A stretch of DNA of 64,000 nucleotides from Sorghum bicolor (Eukaryota > Streptophyta > Magnoliopsida > Poales > Poaceae), in NCBI RefSeq assembly GCF_000003195.3, contig NC_012870.2:37230377-37294376 (forward strand), in the 5' to 3' direction. Numbering within the stretch: position 1 is the first letter of the stretch; the number at the start of each line of letters is the position of its first letter. The notes under the pieces are model-generated. The model did not search any database and had not been told where the DNA came from. It saw only the letters and a list, made by a program, of their open reading frames with translations. The translations under genes were made by a program, and so were the position numbers. Positions 21,097-33,279 of this stretch are shown piece after piece.

Positions 21097-23244
21097 AGAA
21101 AGAGGAGAGTCCCGTTCGGATGACTTAAAAACTCCGAACACCTTGCCAAGAGGTAAACTTGGTAGTTATCCTTTCCCTTTCAATTATTTTAAACAGTTTG
21201 CTTGAGTTAATTAAGTTCGTACTATCCTAAAAAGAAAATAAAAATGTGAAAAAACAGTAAGCCCCATGTGAGTAGACGAGTGGCATAAAACCCATAAGTA
21301 CATTCACTGTGGTGGCATAAAAATAAAATAAAAATTTCTTTTATGCTTTATAAAACAAAAATATAAAAATAGAGAGTAATAATTATTAAGGAGTCTCAAC
21401 ACGATAAAGGCTAGATATTTATGCTAACACCTAATTAGTTCCACAAGCTTTGTTGTCTATTTGAGCTCAACAGAATTTAAGAATCAATAAACTAGCAGAC
21501 AGAGGACATTCTAATCGCTGTCATAATGCTGCTGACTTTCAAATACACCTCTGCCACCTGCTAGCTACATCAAGAGAAATTACGTCAAAATTCAGCTTGG
21601 GGGAGAGCACCCCCATTTATCCCGCTAAGTATTTCTATCTATCTTTATTTATACTTATACTATATTAAAATATAGATATACATAATTATGGAAAAACAAA
21701 TAAAGATTTTATGTTTATATATATCTCTTTTGCTTAGTGTGTTTAATGAATAAATAAAGTGGCTATGCTAATCTGTATCTAAATAAAACTCTAGCATGGA
21801 TATGATGAATAGTTGCTCTGCCTAATTTGCAATTTTAAGTTCTCTCACTAGTTTAGATATAACTGTTATAATTTAAAGCTTGCTCTAAACCTAAACTTGT
21901 GGGATGAAAACTTGATCTGAAGTCTAAGTTGTTAACGGATATGATATGGGAAGGTTGAGCTGCTGTTTATCTGTTCCTAGAGATGCTAGAATTTTAGAGA
22001 ATTTTATCTTTAAAAATCTTTAAAATATTGCATGATGAGTTCCTGTATGATGAGAGTTTAAATTCCTACCATAGCCATATATACATGCTTGCTAGACTTT
22101 GAGCCACACATTTATTTTACTGCTTATGAGCATTGAGTGTGGTCAAGCTGTGTAGACCCTTAGGAGCTTGTCATGTGGTTAAAACCAAGATTCACTTGCA
22201 CGTTTACTCATATATGCTACTTCTACTATGGAAGTACCATCCACATATATCCACCCATTTCCATCTCCAGAATCACCCAAAAATATTCTACTCCTAATCC
22301 GGGAGTGAATAGCCAAAAACATCTTTGTCTTTTCCCGTGAAATAAATGCTCCAGTTATCTTGTTACTACCACTTTCTATATTATCTCAAGAGATGAGTGC
22401 TTTAAAAAAAAGAAAAAAAGAAAAAAAAATATACAAGGAAATCAAAAGGGGCAAGTGCCCGGAACCTCGAAAGAAAAGAAAAAGTGAGACGAGAGGTAAA
22501 AATGGACAAGTGTCCGACAGTAGAATTAGGGGTACAAGATACCCACCTAAGAGAAAAGAAAAAGATAGAGCATCTCATTCTCCTCACTATTGAAAAAGCA
22601 ACGAAGGTATGTATCCCCTCAAATGAGCAAAAGTAGAATTAGACTTTCACCATTGTTATCACCATCATCACCATACACCATTCATTCGCCACACATGCAC
22701 ATCTTGATTTGACTTAATGATTTGTTTCTTTGGATCCATGGTTTGACTATGCAATAAATGTTTTGTAAGTATGTATATTTTATCTCCCACCTATGAACTC
22801 CAGATATTAAAGCCTTATTAGAGTAGGGTGAGAGAGAAGGCAATGTCACTATGCCTTATACCACAAATACCACATATATTGAGAGAAGGCATATACCATC
22901 ACTGCCTTGGTAAGGATCCAGAAATACCACAAAAGAGAGATTTGAGAGAGTCATACAAGGAATCTCTGAGTTTTATTTGAAAATCTGCAAAAAACTCCAG
23001 AGCTATAGCTGATGAAGAATAAGAGACATGGCACTTGACTAGACTGTTCTATCTTTTAACTACTCAAGACAAAAGTGACGGTTACAAGTCCCATGGTGAA
23101 AGGTAAAGTAAGTAAGTTTTAAGTCTCGAAATTTTACTCTAATTCAGAGATGAGATCTTATTTAAAAAGCATGTGTACCGTCAAATTTTTAAAAGTATTA
23201 CAGCAACTTCTAATCTATCCTTGCTCAGGGACGAGCAAGAGGTA
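21097..23244 (+). other. Z1 3' non-coding region (replaces pol)
   Basis: About 2.1 kb, AT-rich, with no recognisable domain in any frame. It includes the segment equivalent to Z2 50498-51321, a purine-rich tract at 22395-22590 with three small hairpins, and a block of 'ttattac/ccacat' repeats around 22800-22920. Where an autonomous Gypsy element would carry RT and integrase, nothing of them remains. Confidence 0.8.
22449..22544 (+). other. Three spaced hairpins with AAG-containing loops
   Basis: Stem-loops at 22449-22460 (GGGC AAGT GCCC), 22504-22515 (GGAC AAGT GTCC) and 22530-22544 (GGGTA CAAGA TACCC). Stem pairs differ between hairpins but remain complementary, while AAG is kept in each loop. 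They are embedded in a purine-rich tract (AAAGAAAAG-type). Confidence 0.6.
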
Positions 23245-23258
23245 AGCTTGGGGGGGTT
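23245..23258 (+). other. Z1 polypurine tract
   Basis: AGCTTGGGGGGGTT immediately before the right LTR start at 23259. Confidence 0.85.
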
Positions 23259-24918
23259 TGTTGACGGTCCTTAAGTATCAAATTTAATAATCAAATAAAC
23301 AAAGAAAAGGATCCAAATGAAATCAACATCTAGACTTAGGGTTTTATCTCACAGAATTCCACGAGTTTTGGTGTTTGTCTATTTCTGCAGGGGGCTATCA
23401 GGAAATACGGAAGAAAGGCCCACACGTCGGGATTACATAGAGATATTAACGTGCCGCGCAATTATCTTACATCTAGAAGACTCCAGAAGCCACGGGAAGG
23501 AAGCGGAGGCCGAACTGGGCCAGAGGCAGGGTGCCCGCGCTGTTTCCCTGGGCACCCGCCCTCTGTTGGAGTCCAAACAGGACTCTGTTTCGTGGGAGAT
23601 CTCCACCGACCTAAAGGATCAAGGATAACCGTTCAATCTAAGTTGGTTTGATCCAACATCCCATATTCACTTGAAGGGACTATAAAACTAGACCCCCTGG
23701 CCCCTGGAGGAGAGAGCCTCTCAACCCTAATTCATTATTCTTCAAGGGAGAAGAAGCCTCTGATCAAGATTAGAGCCACCACATCAATTAGACATCTAGA
23801 TTGGCATAGCTACATAGGATTAGAACTAGAAGGAGTTAATCTTCGATTGGTTTCCAGATCTGTCAAGAGGATTCTTGGTAATTCCCTAATTGTGCTTCTA
23901 ATTGTTCTTCTAATTATCTTTGTTCTTCAATATTATGAATATGACTTTGTTCTACTTCAATATATTGCTTACGACTTTGCTCTACTTGCTTATATTCAAG
24001 ATTATATTGTTCTTAGTTTATCATAGTTATGTACTTGGCTTAGTTAGATTGGATCTATATACATGCTTAGGATCGTATAGCGTTTATCCATCGGATCCAG
24101 GGGTAAATGGTAGATATTGTGTTGGCGTGGTGCTTATACCGTATTTATCTGCAATTGTACCCAATATGCCAGATCGTGGGGTAGTTCGTGATAGTGACAG
24201 CTTCATTGATTCTTATATAGTCCCCCTCTTGTGTATTGGGCTGGCAGAGCAATATTATTACAGGGGAGTGATTGCTATGTTTCTCATTTACCTTGCTAAT
24301 ATCACTATGCATGGGCGTAGTCTTGTCTCGCAATGATTGCTAAGTATGCTTGCACTAACTATGATAATGCTAGACTATATAGTTGAGAATAACTCAAGGA
24401 ATATTCTTGTAGTTCGTTCTAATACCATTCTAATGACTTTCTAGAGTATCTAATTGAGGTGCTTATCATATTTATATGTGGCTAAGTTATGATCACATTA
24501 AATTATCTTTGTCACTATTCATTACTTCATATATCTTTTATGTGACACTTATCCCTGTATGAAAGAGTTAGATAAATGTTCTCAATTATACATGCAATGA
24601 TAGATACTCAATCTCATATTCTATTCTGTAATCAATATTGATGATTGTTAATCCCTTCCCAGTGGTAAAAATATAAATAACGATACCTGGAATACTTCCC
24701 GGTTAAAATGCTACATCGGTATTAATCTGTGCGCTTGCAGATCCCATTCATTATTTATTTAGAAGAGCAATTGTATATTTCAATACCGCATCTCTCATGT
24801 CATGCTGGTGATGAAAACTTGGCTTAAGTGGTGTGAGGGATAGGTTTGGCATTTTTGGCACCGTTACTAGAATTAGAAAGCTGTCTACTTTTGGTAATGA
24901 TGTTAAGAATACCCAACA
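23259..24918 (+). repeat. Z1 3' LTR (1660 bp)
   Basis: TGTTGACGG... to ...AATACCCAACA, followed by the target duplication ggtgg. TATAAAA at 23681-23687. It differs from the left LTR by scattered substitutions and by 24 extra bases near the 3' end. Confidence 0.92.
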
Positions 24919-25529
24919 GGTGGTTGCCGATGAGGAGACAGCTGAATGTGGCTAAGTCCATGGGTGGTGATGTGTTTATGCCGATGGCCAGTTTTAACCG
25001 TTGCCGATGGGGAGTCTTCCGAGGACATGGAAGGATGACTCGAAGATTGCCGATTGGTCCATGGTGGTGTCCCAGTTTGTCGCAGAAGGATAGTTTTATG
25101 TTTTCTTTAGTTATTTAAATCGTTTTGTACACGGATTCTGTTTAAATTTGGAATTCGAGTTCTAGTCATGTCTAGTTGTAGCTCTTTGTGCAGGGTATAA
25201 ATGTAGACCCTAGGGCATTGTAATATAGGAATCAATCAATCAATCAAACACAAGTTTTTACTCATATTCCAGCATCTACTTTTTCGACGACTTCGTCATA
25301 TTTTCCTTTTTATTACGAGTTCTTAGGAATTCGTCGACTTAAGCTCGGCGTATTCTCAAGTTCCGCGTGAATACCTCTTGGCCGTGACATCCGGGCGCAT
25401 CGCTGTTGTCGGGACCAAAGTATTCTAGTTATCAACTTTGCCGATAGTAAGGTCAAATCGGCTGGCACGCCTTAACGTTTAAATCGGGTATTAGCCCTTT
25501 GTGTTTGCAGATCAGCATTTGCATCAACA
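24919..25529 (+). repeat. T1 3' LTR, second piece
   Basis: Continues the LTR interrupted at 16652. It aligns to the T2 LTR (reverse complement of 49767 to about 50380) through GGTGGTTGCCGATG and ends GCATCAACA. TATAAATG is at 25196-25203. The bases after 25529 are Y RNase H coding sequence, so T1 inserted into Y. Confidence 0.88.
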
Positions 25530-25544
25530 CAAGCAGAACTATGG

Positions 25545-27322
25545 ACGATGTATTTCGACGGGCCTCTCATGAAGACAGGAGCTGGGGCGGGCCTGCTATT
25601 CATCTCGCCCCTAGGCGTCCATACGAGGTACGTCATTAGGATACATTTTGCTGCATCCAATAACGTCGCGGAATACGAGGCCCTTGTCAATGGGCTGAAG
25701 ATCGCCATCGAGCTAGGAGTTCGACGCCTCGACGTTCGAGGCGACTCCCAACTCGTCATCGACCAAGTGATGAAAGCCTCCAACTGCCACGACCCAAAAA
25801 TGGAGGCATACTGCAAGGAGGTACGTCGGCTCGAGGACAAGTTCCACGGCCTTGAGCTCGTTCACATCGCCCGACGCTACAACGAGGCAGCCGACGAACT
25901 CGCTAAGATCGCGTCGACTCGAGGCACGGTCCCGCCCGACGCATTCTCGAGAGATCTCCACGAGCCATCCGTCGACTTGGGCTCGGGGTCTGACGTCGAA
26001 ACCACCACGCCCCAACAAACCGACGCCATCGAGGCACTGCTAGCGGCAGCAGAAGTAATGGAGGCAGAACAGCGACCCGGTAGACCGTTCGACTGGTGCA
26101 CGCCATTCGTCGACTACTTAATTCGATGCGAGTTACCAGAAGATCGTTCCGAGGCCCGCCGTATCGCTCGACGAGCTAAATCGTATGTAATCTACGGCGA
26201 AAGCAACGAACTATACCGACGAAGCCCGACGGGAATCTTGCAGCGATGTATCACCATAGAAGAAGGCTGAAAACTCCTCAAGGATGTACACTCAGGGGCT
26301 TGTGGCCACCACACTGCTCCGCGGACCCTCGTAGGGAACGCTTTCCGACAAGGCTTCTACTGGCCAACGGCCGTAGTTGACGCCATCGAGCTCGTACGCT
26401 CGTGACATGGGTGTCAATTTTACGCCAAGCAGACGCATCTTCCCGCCCACGCTCTCCAGATGATCCCCATCACATGGCCGTTCGTGGTGTGGGGACTCGA
26501 CCTAGTAGGGCCTTACAGAAGGCAGCAGGGGGATACACCCATTTGCTGGTGGCCATCGACAAATTCTCCAAATGGATCGAGGCTCGACCCATCACGAACA
26601 TCTGCTCTGAGCAGGCCGTCCTTTTCTTCACCGACATCATCCACCGGTTTGGGATTCCCAACGTCATCATCACCGACAACGTCACTCAGTTTATCGGCAA
26701 AAAGTTATTGGACTTCTTTGACCGGCATCACATCTGTTTGAACTGGTCCATAGTGGCCCACCCTCGAACTAACGGCTAGGTCGAGCGTGCCAACGGCATG
26801 ATTTTGCAGGGGCTTAAACCATGAATCTACAACTGGTTGAAGAAATTCGGCAAGAAATGGGTCGAAGAGCTCTCTTCGGTCCTATGGAGCTTAAGGACGA
26901 CGCCAAGCAGGGCCATGAAATACACCTTGTTCTTCATGGTCTACGGCTCTGAGGCTGTGCTCCCAACAAACCTCGAGTATGGGTCCCCTCGACTCAAAGT
27001 CTACAACGAGCAGTCAAATAAGGAGACTCGAGAGAACGCGGTCGACCAGCTCGAGGAAGCTCGAGACATGGCTCTCCTCAACTCCGCCAGATACCAGCAG
27101 AAGCTCCGACGCTACCACGACTAGCATGTGCGCAAAAGGGATCTGAACGTGGGTGATCTCGTCCTACGGCGGTGGCAAAGAAACCAAGGACGCCACAAGC
27201 TGACCCCACCCTGGGAGGGCCCATACGTGGTAGCCGAGGTCCTGAAGCCAGGGACGTACAAGCTCGCGGACGAAAAAGGGGCAGTCTTCACCAACGCATG
27301 GAACATCGAACAGCTACGTTGA
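25545..27322 (+). pseudogene. Y pol 3' part: RNase H and integrase, multiply broken
   Basis: Begins inside an RNase H domain of the Tat type (MYFDGPLMKTGAGAG, then EYEALVNGLKIA and GDSQLVIDQVM). The integrase follows. The zinc finger His pair is visible (HSGACGHH), but its first Cys codon is a TGA at 26402-26404. Core motifs GLDLVGP, IITDN and VERAN mark the three acidic residues. Further damage: TGA at 26268-26270, a frameshift near 26515, TAG at 26778, TGA near 26821 and TAG at 27122. The C-terminal domain (GDLVLRRW...GPYVV) ends at a TGA after 27322. No chromodomain is seen. The X copy at 45752-47170 is far better preserved. Confidence 0.9.
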
Positions 27323-27879
27323 TTCTACCCCTAGAATTTCAAAGCTTTATGTTCCCATGTACATTCTGTAACAAGATATTATGAATGAATGCATGAATGA
27401 ATAAGATCTTTCCCTCGAGTAATTTACTTTTTCACTAGTCGAAATCTCGATGTTAGAAGGGAGTACCAACTTTGACCCATCATAGTCGATACCCCCTCGG
27501 GGGCTAGCAAGTGGGACCCCCCCAAATGTCTAAAAAACCAAGTTATTTTTTCTTTCCTACCAGTAAACCCCGCACGATCGAGTAGTAGAGGCACCTCGAG
27601 CCCCTCAAGTGCCGAGAAACGACGAGCTTGAGAACTCCTACGCCCCTGCGCTATGGTAACTCTACTCGCCCCCTCACCCTCGAGACAATCGAGGTTGCCT
27701 TAACAAAAGACCAAACGGGGAATTCAGACGTAGGCAGAAAGGAAAGAAAAGAGGCTGCGAACAAAGGAATAAGCAAATATTCAGAGATCATATAAACCAC
27801 TTAAAAACACAGTATTACTTAAGACAGAATAATAAGTACTGTATAAGGGGCCTTAGCACCCAGAGTAGGCTCGCAAGCC
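27323..27879. other. Y convergent 3' intergenic region
   Basis: About 560 bp between the tail-to-tail ends of pol (plus) and the antisense gene (minus). It has a CCCCCTCGGGGG palindrome near 27492 and several CTCGAG words but no ORF of note. The corresponding stretch of X is 45190-45751. Confidence 0.65.
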
Positions 27880-30800
27880 TTAGTTTGCATCTCGGCCCTC
27901 ACCACCCTCGTTTGCACCCGAGCTAGTCTCGAGAGGAAGCACTTCCGGCTCGAACAACTTGGCCAACCTTTCCCCAGGGACCTCCGCATCGTCGATCAAG
28001 GCGTGGAGCCTCTCCTCGTTCTCCACGTCGGTCTTGGAGATGTCGGTGACGAAGCCGTGGGACACCACCTCCATATCATAAGAAAAGCCTAAGCAGACGA
28101 CCGCCATTGCCCGCTTCACTCCGATATGAAGAGCGTCCCGCACTCGATCCCTTTGCGTGGCGCCTAGGTAGCACAGCTGATCGACCAGTACATCGCCTTG
28201 AGCCGCCTCCCTCGACTCGTCTACCGGATCGAGCTCCCAAGAGGCCGAGAGATCGCTTATCGCAGTCCGTAGCCGACCGTTCAAAGCGACCTCCCCCTCG
28301 GGCTAAGCGTTGGTAGAACAAGCCTCGACTTGAGCAGCTAACAGGTCATCATTAAGCCCTACAAAGGCCGACACGGAGAAATTAGACAACACAAATCATG
28401 CCTTTGAAAGAAAAGATGATAGTAGAAACGTACCGCGAATCTTCTCCTCTAGAGCGGTGTTCTCGCCAACAAGGTCGGTGTAGGCCCTCTCGATCCCTGT
28501 GTAGGAGCGCGCCAGGTCGGTGTTGGCAACCCGCAGGTCTTCGATCACCATGCCCGCCTGCGCAATGGCTCCTTCTTTCTCCAACTATGCTCTCTTCAGG
28601 CGGTCGACGTCGTCGGAGAGGTTGTGAGATCGAGCCTGCTCCGCCTCGAGATCCTCGAGGGCCTTCTTCTTGGCCTCCTCTGCGGCGCTCCGAGCGATCT
28701 CGCCCTTCACAGACTCCACCTTCATCTCTTGGTAGACCTCTTGGGCTAAGGCAAGGTCAGCATTGAGGAGGGCCTTCTCCTTGTCAAGATTGGCAGCTAT
28801 GTCCTTATAAAATTTGGCCTCTTCCTGGGCCTTGGACGCAGCCTCTTCGACCATCATGGTCTGCTCCCTCAGCAGCGCGGCCTCTTCCACCGCCTTCCTC
28901 GAGACCTCCCGAGCTTCAGCCAAAGCAGCCTCCCTCTCCTTCTTCTCCTCCTCGAGCGCCAAAAGCTCCTTGTAAGCCTTGAGGAGCTTCTCCTGTGACT
29001 CCAGGAGTTGGTCCTTGAGGAGAGGGAGTTGCTCCCAGCCACCCCTTGTCGCGTGGATAAAGCTCGATTTTATACGGGAGGTCTCTTTCAGATCCTGCGA
29101 ACCAGTAGTTGGACAGTAAGAACACAAAACCAAACAACCTATGATAGCTAAGGCCCAAAAATACTTACAAAGTAGGCTGAACCGAGCCCGTTGTTGACGA
29201 CATCTGACAGGAGCCCCACCACATGCTTCATCCAGAGGCGAAGCTCCTCGAGATGCTTCCACTTCTCGGCCTCCTTCCGATCGTCCATGAAAATGTTAGG
29301 CTCGGACGGGTCGGTGGAAGCCCGGATGCGAATCCGGTTGGGGCACCAGTTCTCCATTTCCTCCTCCGTGCGTGCCTTAACGCCCCGAATGTGCTCCTGG
29401 ATGGCCTCGAGCGATCCCCCATGACGTAAAAATAGGTCGATTAGGGCGGGGAATCGCCCGTCATCATCCACCGTCTTCCAGGTCCCGGTCTCGTCGGAAG
29501 CACCACCGCCTGACGTCCCGGCTTTATCCTCCTCAGAGGGCTTGTGGTCTTCCCATGGTCGTCGTTCTCGGAGAAATCCAGGAGTGATCCCCTCGATGCC
29601 GTAGATCGTGCCCTTGATCTCAGACTGAGGGTCCACCGAGGTGTGCATCATGCAAGCAAGCGCCACCACGCCATCCGCCCGCCTTGGCTCCACCGGGATA
29701 GAAGCAGGCACTCCCAGACGGAGCCACGCCAAGGTCGGAGGACCATAGACCGGTAGACCCTCCTCCCCGGTCTCAAGCTCTTGCGGCATCGGCGGCACCG
29801 GCTGGGACGGACTGTTGGGCGGTGGCTCGAGCAGTCCCTCTAATTGCTGGCTCCTCTGCTGCTGCTGCTCCTCGAGCTCCCGTAGCTCTTCCTGCCGGAC
29901 CTGCTCCAGCAGTTCCTTGAGCTAGGCTCCTTCCGGTCGGTACCCCTCCTCTCCTTCTTCCCCTTCCTGCTGCGGCTGCTGCTGCCCCTCCTGTAGCTGT
30001 TGCTGCGTCTCCCGCTCGCGTTCTTCCTCTCCTCTCTTCCTCTGCTCCTCGACGGAGTGGAGTTCGATGGGCCAAGGCGTCCGCTTCACGACGGGAGAAG
30101 CCTCGACCTCCTCGTCCATGGGGCGGGCGTCCCTCAAAGGCCTGTCGCCACCGGATCCGTCACTTATTGTGATAGGATCCTCCTCGACCCCAGATCGGGG
30201 AGGCTCGGGGGCTCCCTCCTGTTCTTGGGGGCGAGGCGCCTCGACCCGCTTCGGCGACGGCGGGGTGGACTCCCCCACCAGTGGACGTGGTGGGGCACTC
30301 TCGGTACCGGTCAACGGCTTAGGATCGGAAGAGCCTGTAAGCATAAAAATTCAGTCGCCGTGATGATCGACATGTGGGCAACACGACTCCCATGATGAGG
30401 GGAATAAATCGCTAACCTGAGCCTTTGGAGGCCGCTCCCACCTTAGGCCTCTTGGCCATCGAGGGCTGGGCCTGTTCGAGCGTCCGCTTCAAACTGAGGA
30501 GAGAGGAACAAGTGTAAGAGAAGCCGTGACCCAAGAAAATGCAAACACATCGGAGCGTGAGAATCATAACGTCGAAAATCTTACCCCACAGGAAGGGTGA
30601 CCCGCCTACCGGTCCCTCGACCAGCAGGCCTCGAGCCACCCCGCGTCGAAGCTCCGGGCCCCTTGCGAGCGGGCGCCGGTCTCAGCTCGGCGTCTCCCGC
30701 TTGGCCAGCGCCTGGACTGGTACTCCCGCGATCCGTTCCCTCCTTACTCGAGGTCGCAGCGTGACCACGAGTCAGCGGCCCCGTCGCTAGGGACTTAACC

Positions 30801-32279
30801 TGGTGGCCCTCCTTAGTCGCGGGACGAGGTTGGGGGCGAGGGACGGTCTGACCTGGTGCAGGCTCTGGGGAGTGTCGGCGCGGGAGCGGCGTGAAGATGA
30901 CTCCCTCTACTGACTCCCACGAGACCAGATTGGCCCCCCCTTTGAAACTCCCATCCGCGGGGCGTCGACGCCGGTCTGAGGCGGGCCCTCGAGGATCCGG
31001 TCGAGATGGGACGCCATCCCCTCGGAGTCGTCACTGTCGTCGTCATCACCGCCATCATCCTCGTCGAGGGATTCTTCCTCAGGCTCCCTCCTTTGCCTAG
31101 ACTTTGCTCGACGCGTCTCTAACGCTTGGCGCTCGGGATTCTTCTTCTTTTCCTTTTTCTTTTCTAAGTCCTTTGTGGACTTCTGCTTTTCTGCGGACTC
31201 ACGCCGCTTGTCACGATCGACCTCATCCTCCTTTACTGGAGGCCTCGAGAATCGAGCGTCGATCGATCCCTACTCAAGCAAAGATAAGTCTTAAGAAGGA
31301 CTAAAGAAAATTGAGAATCGAAGTTGTAAGTGGAAAAAAGACTTACCAGGTTAATTGACCCCTCGTCGGGCCTCATAGGGAAGCCAATGACATCCTCAGG
31401 CTGAAAGTCGCCTGCAACGGTCGCCCTGACTCTAGCCACGACCTCTTCGTCCGTCGGGGCCTCGTTGGACATCCAACATGCCTCGAGATCCCGAGACGAG
31501 ACGCCGGGACCCATCTCGTCCATCCTCAGCGGTCGAGACATCAACGGGAGAATCCTCCGATGATGTACGGCTGAGAGGATGAGAGCGGCTGTCAAACCCT
31601 CCTCGCGCAGCTTCTTCAAGACATCGAGGATGGGGTCAAGCCGCGGTTGGTGGGTCTGGACAACACCGTACCTCCAGTGATCTGGGTGCTCCGAGATCAA
31701 GCGCCCGGTGTAGGCAGGGAGGAGGTCGTCGTCGTTTCGCAGGTAAAACCACTGGGAGTCCCACCCGGCGTGGTTCGACGACAACTCCAGCGGGATGTAC
31801 TCACGCGGCTTCTCCGACTTGTCGGTCTTGAGCACCAGGTTGAGGCGCCCGGCCCATACCGGCTTCCTCACCCCTGTGGTTCCACCGGGGGCATTGAAGA
31901 GCTCGCCCCGGTACAAGTGGAGCCACAGGTCCCAATGCGGCATCATCCCCAGATAACCCTCACATACCGCGGTGAAAACCGCCGCGACGGTGATGGCGTT
32001 CGGCGAGAAGTGTTGAAGCTCTACACCATAGTGGTGGCAGAGTGCCCGCATGAAGCGGCTCGGGGGAGAGCCCAAGCCGTGGCGGTGAAACTTGGCGATG
32101 GAAACCACGTAGCCCTTGGGCAGCCTTGGTTCCCGGTGATCCACCGCCGACGCGATCCACTCTGGCCGCGACGACAAAGTGCGGGGGCGCAGAAGCTTTT
32201 CCCTCTTGAGCTCTAGCAGACGGTGCTCCATCATCTACGACGGGCGCCAGTCATCAACGGCGATGAGTCGCACCGGCAT
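27880..32279 (-). pseudogene. Y antisense gene: 'putative gypsy type transposon' domain, basic region, coiled coil (six exons)
   Basis: Spliced gene on the strand opposite to pol. Exons by eye: 32279-31347, 31269-30585, 30493-30417, 30334-29169, 29094-28434, 28358-27880, all GT...AG. Phases agree at four of the five junctions. The exon 2/3 join does not, implying an indel or another donor. Exon 1 carries the domain known as Transposase_28 (PF04195), with FHRHGLGSPPSRFMRALCHH and LWLHLYRGEL. Exon 2 has a Lys/Arg-rich, nuclear-signal-like cluster followed by an Asp/Glu run. Exon 3 has another short basic motif (MAKRPKV). Exon 4 is Gln/Pro-rich, then helical. Exon 5 is a long coiled coil. Stops at 32237-32235, 30909-30907, 29924-29922, 28587-28585 and 28305-28303 disable this copy. 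The start is placed at 32279 because X begins with the same residues. Confidence 0.75.
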
Positions 32280-32403
32280 CTTTAGGAGGAAGGAGGGCGG
32301 CTTTGCTACAGCTCGAGGGCACGCGCGCGTGCGAGATGGCAGGAAGGCAGAGGCAGCAACAAGGGCGAAAGGCAAAAGGAGCGATAGCAGGGAGACCCAA
32401 GTA

Positions 32404-32411
32404 TATTTATA
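32404..32411 (-). promoter_or_regulatory. TATA box of the Y antisense gene (proximal)
   Basis: TATAAATA on the minus strand, about 125 bp upstream of the ATG at 32279. X has the same element at the same distance (43498-43505, ATG 43644), which supports function in the family. Confidence 0.7.
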
Positions 32412-33271
32412 GGCGGCGATCCACCAACGGACAGATCCGATGTATACGGTAACCCCCTAGTAAATGCGCTGCCTAACGGCCCTTATCTCTCTCACAGACA
32501 GGACGCTACGAATTCCGCGTCAGTACAGTGCTGCAATGGCTCCCGCCTGAAAAGGCACGCCCAACGGGCAAAAAGGCGAACCGCCACGGCCTCTTCCTTC
32601 CCTTGTAAGCTAAGGTACACATTCGTTGCAGCTAAAATCTCGAGAGGTCGCAGGCTGACCCACCGAATGGGTTCGACAGCCGATCTCGAGTGCCAGAGTT
32701 ACGGATGCACAGCGAGTGGTCGAAAATCAAGGCCCGCCTCGAGAATTCGCTGGGGATGTCCAAGGCAAGGTCAAGACGGTCGAGAGGAATCCCCCTGAAG
32801 GGAGGCATCGAGCCGCTGGACACTATCGAACGAGACCGGTAACCCCGACCACGTCGACCCTCCTCTATGAGGACGCCTCCGGGCTACAGCCGACCTCCTC
32901 GGACGGGGCACGGGTTCTCACTTGGATTACTCGCTAGGAGCTCAATCTCGGGGAGACCACGCTCGCTCCACCAGGAGTACGTCGCGACCCCTGCACAAAA
33001 CAAACCAATCAAAGCCTCCGGCTCGCCTTCTGCAACAGACATCAAGAGCGCTTCCGCAAATTGGGCAATATAACCCTCGAAGGAGTCAAAGACTCCTCCA
33101 AGGGCTCGGGGGCTACCCCCGTGGGGTCGCCCACGTGCCCCCACGGAAACTCGACCACAAAAAAAAGCGCTCAAATAGAGACTCGAGGGTGCGCGCGTGC
33201 GAGATGGCAAGGAAGCCGAGGCAAGGACAAGGGTAGAAGGCGGAAGGAACGACGACAGGAAGACCGCAGGA

Positions 33272-33279
33272 CATTTATA
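33272..33279 (-). promoter_or_regulatory. Second, duplicated TATA box (distal)
   Basis: TATAAATG on the minus strand at the position in repeat unit 2 that corresponds to 32404-32411 in unit 1. It has one base change. Confidence 0.55.

Larger units (their letters stand above)
16653..24918 (+). mobile_element. Z1: complete non-autonomous Athila-type Gypsy element with ggtgg target duplication
   Basis: An 8.3-kb element on the plus strand: LTR 16653-18288, tRNA-Asp primer site, gag, two tandem protease-like domains, about 2.1 kb of non-coding DNA, polypurine tract and LTR 23259-24918. The 5-bp duplication ggtgg is present at 16648-16652 and 24919-24923. No reverse transcriptase, RNase H or integrase motif was found in any frame of the 5-kb interior, so it must rely on enzymes from another element. 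Z0, with near-identical LTR ends and the same primer type, is a plausible relative of its helper. Confidence 0.9.

Noticed and set aside
31647..32216. Plus-strand 189-codon ORF in Y
   Set aside because: It is the mirror of the first exon of the antisense gene, whose minus-strand reading has recognisable PF04195 motifs, conserved splice sites and a homologue in X.
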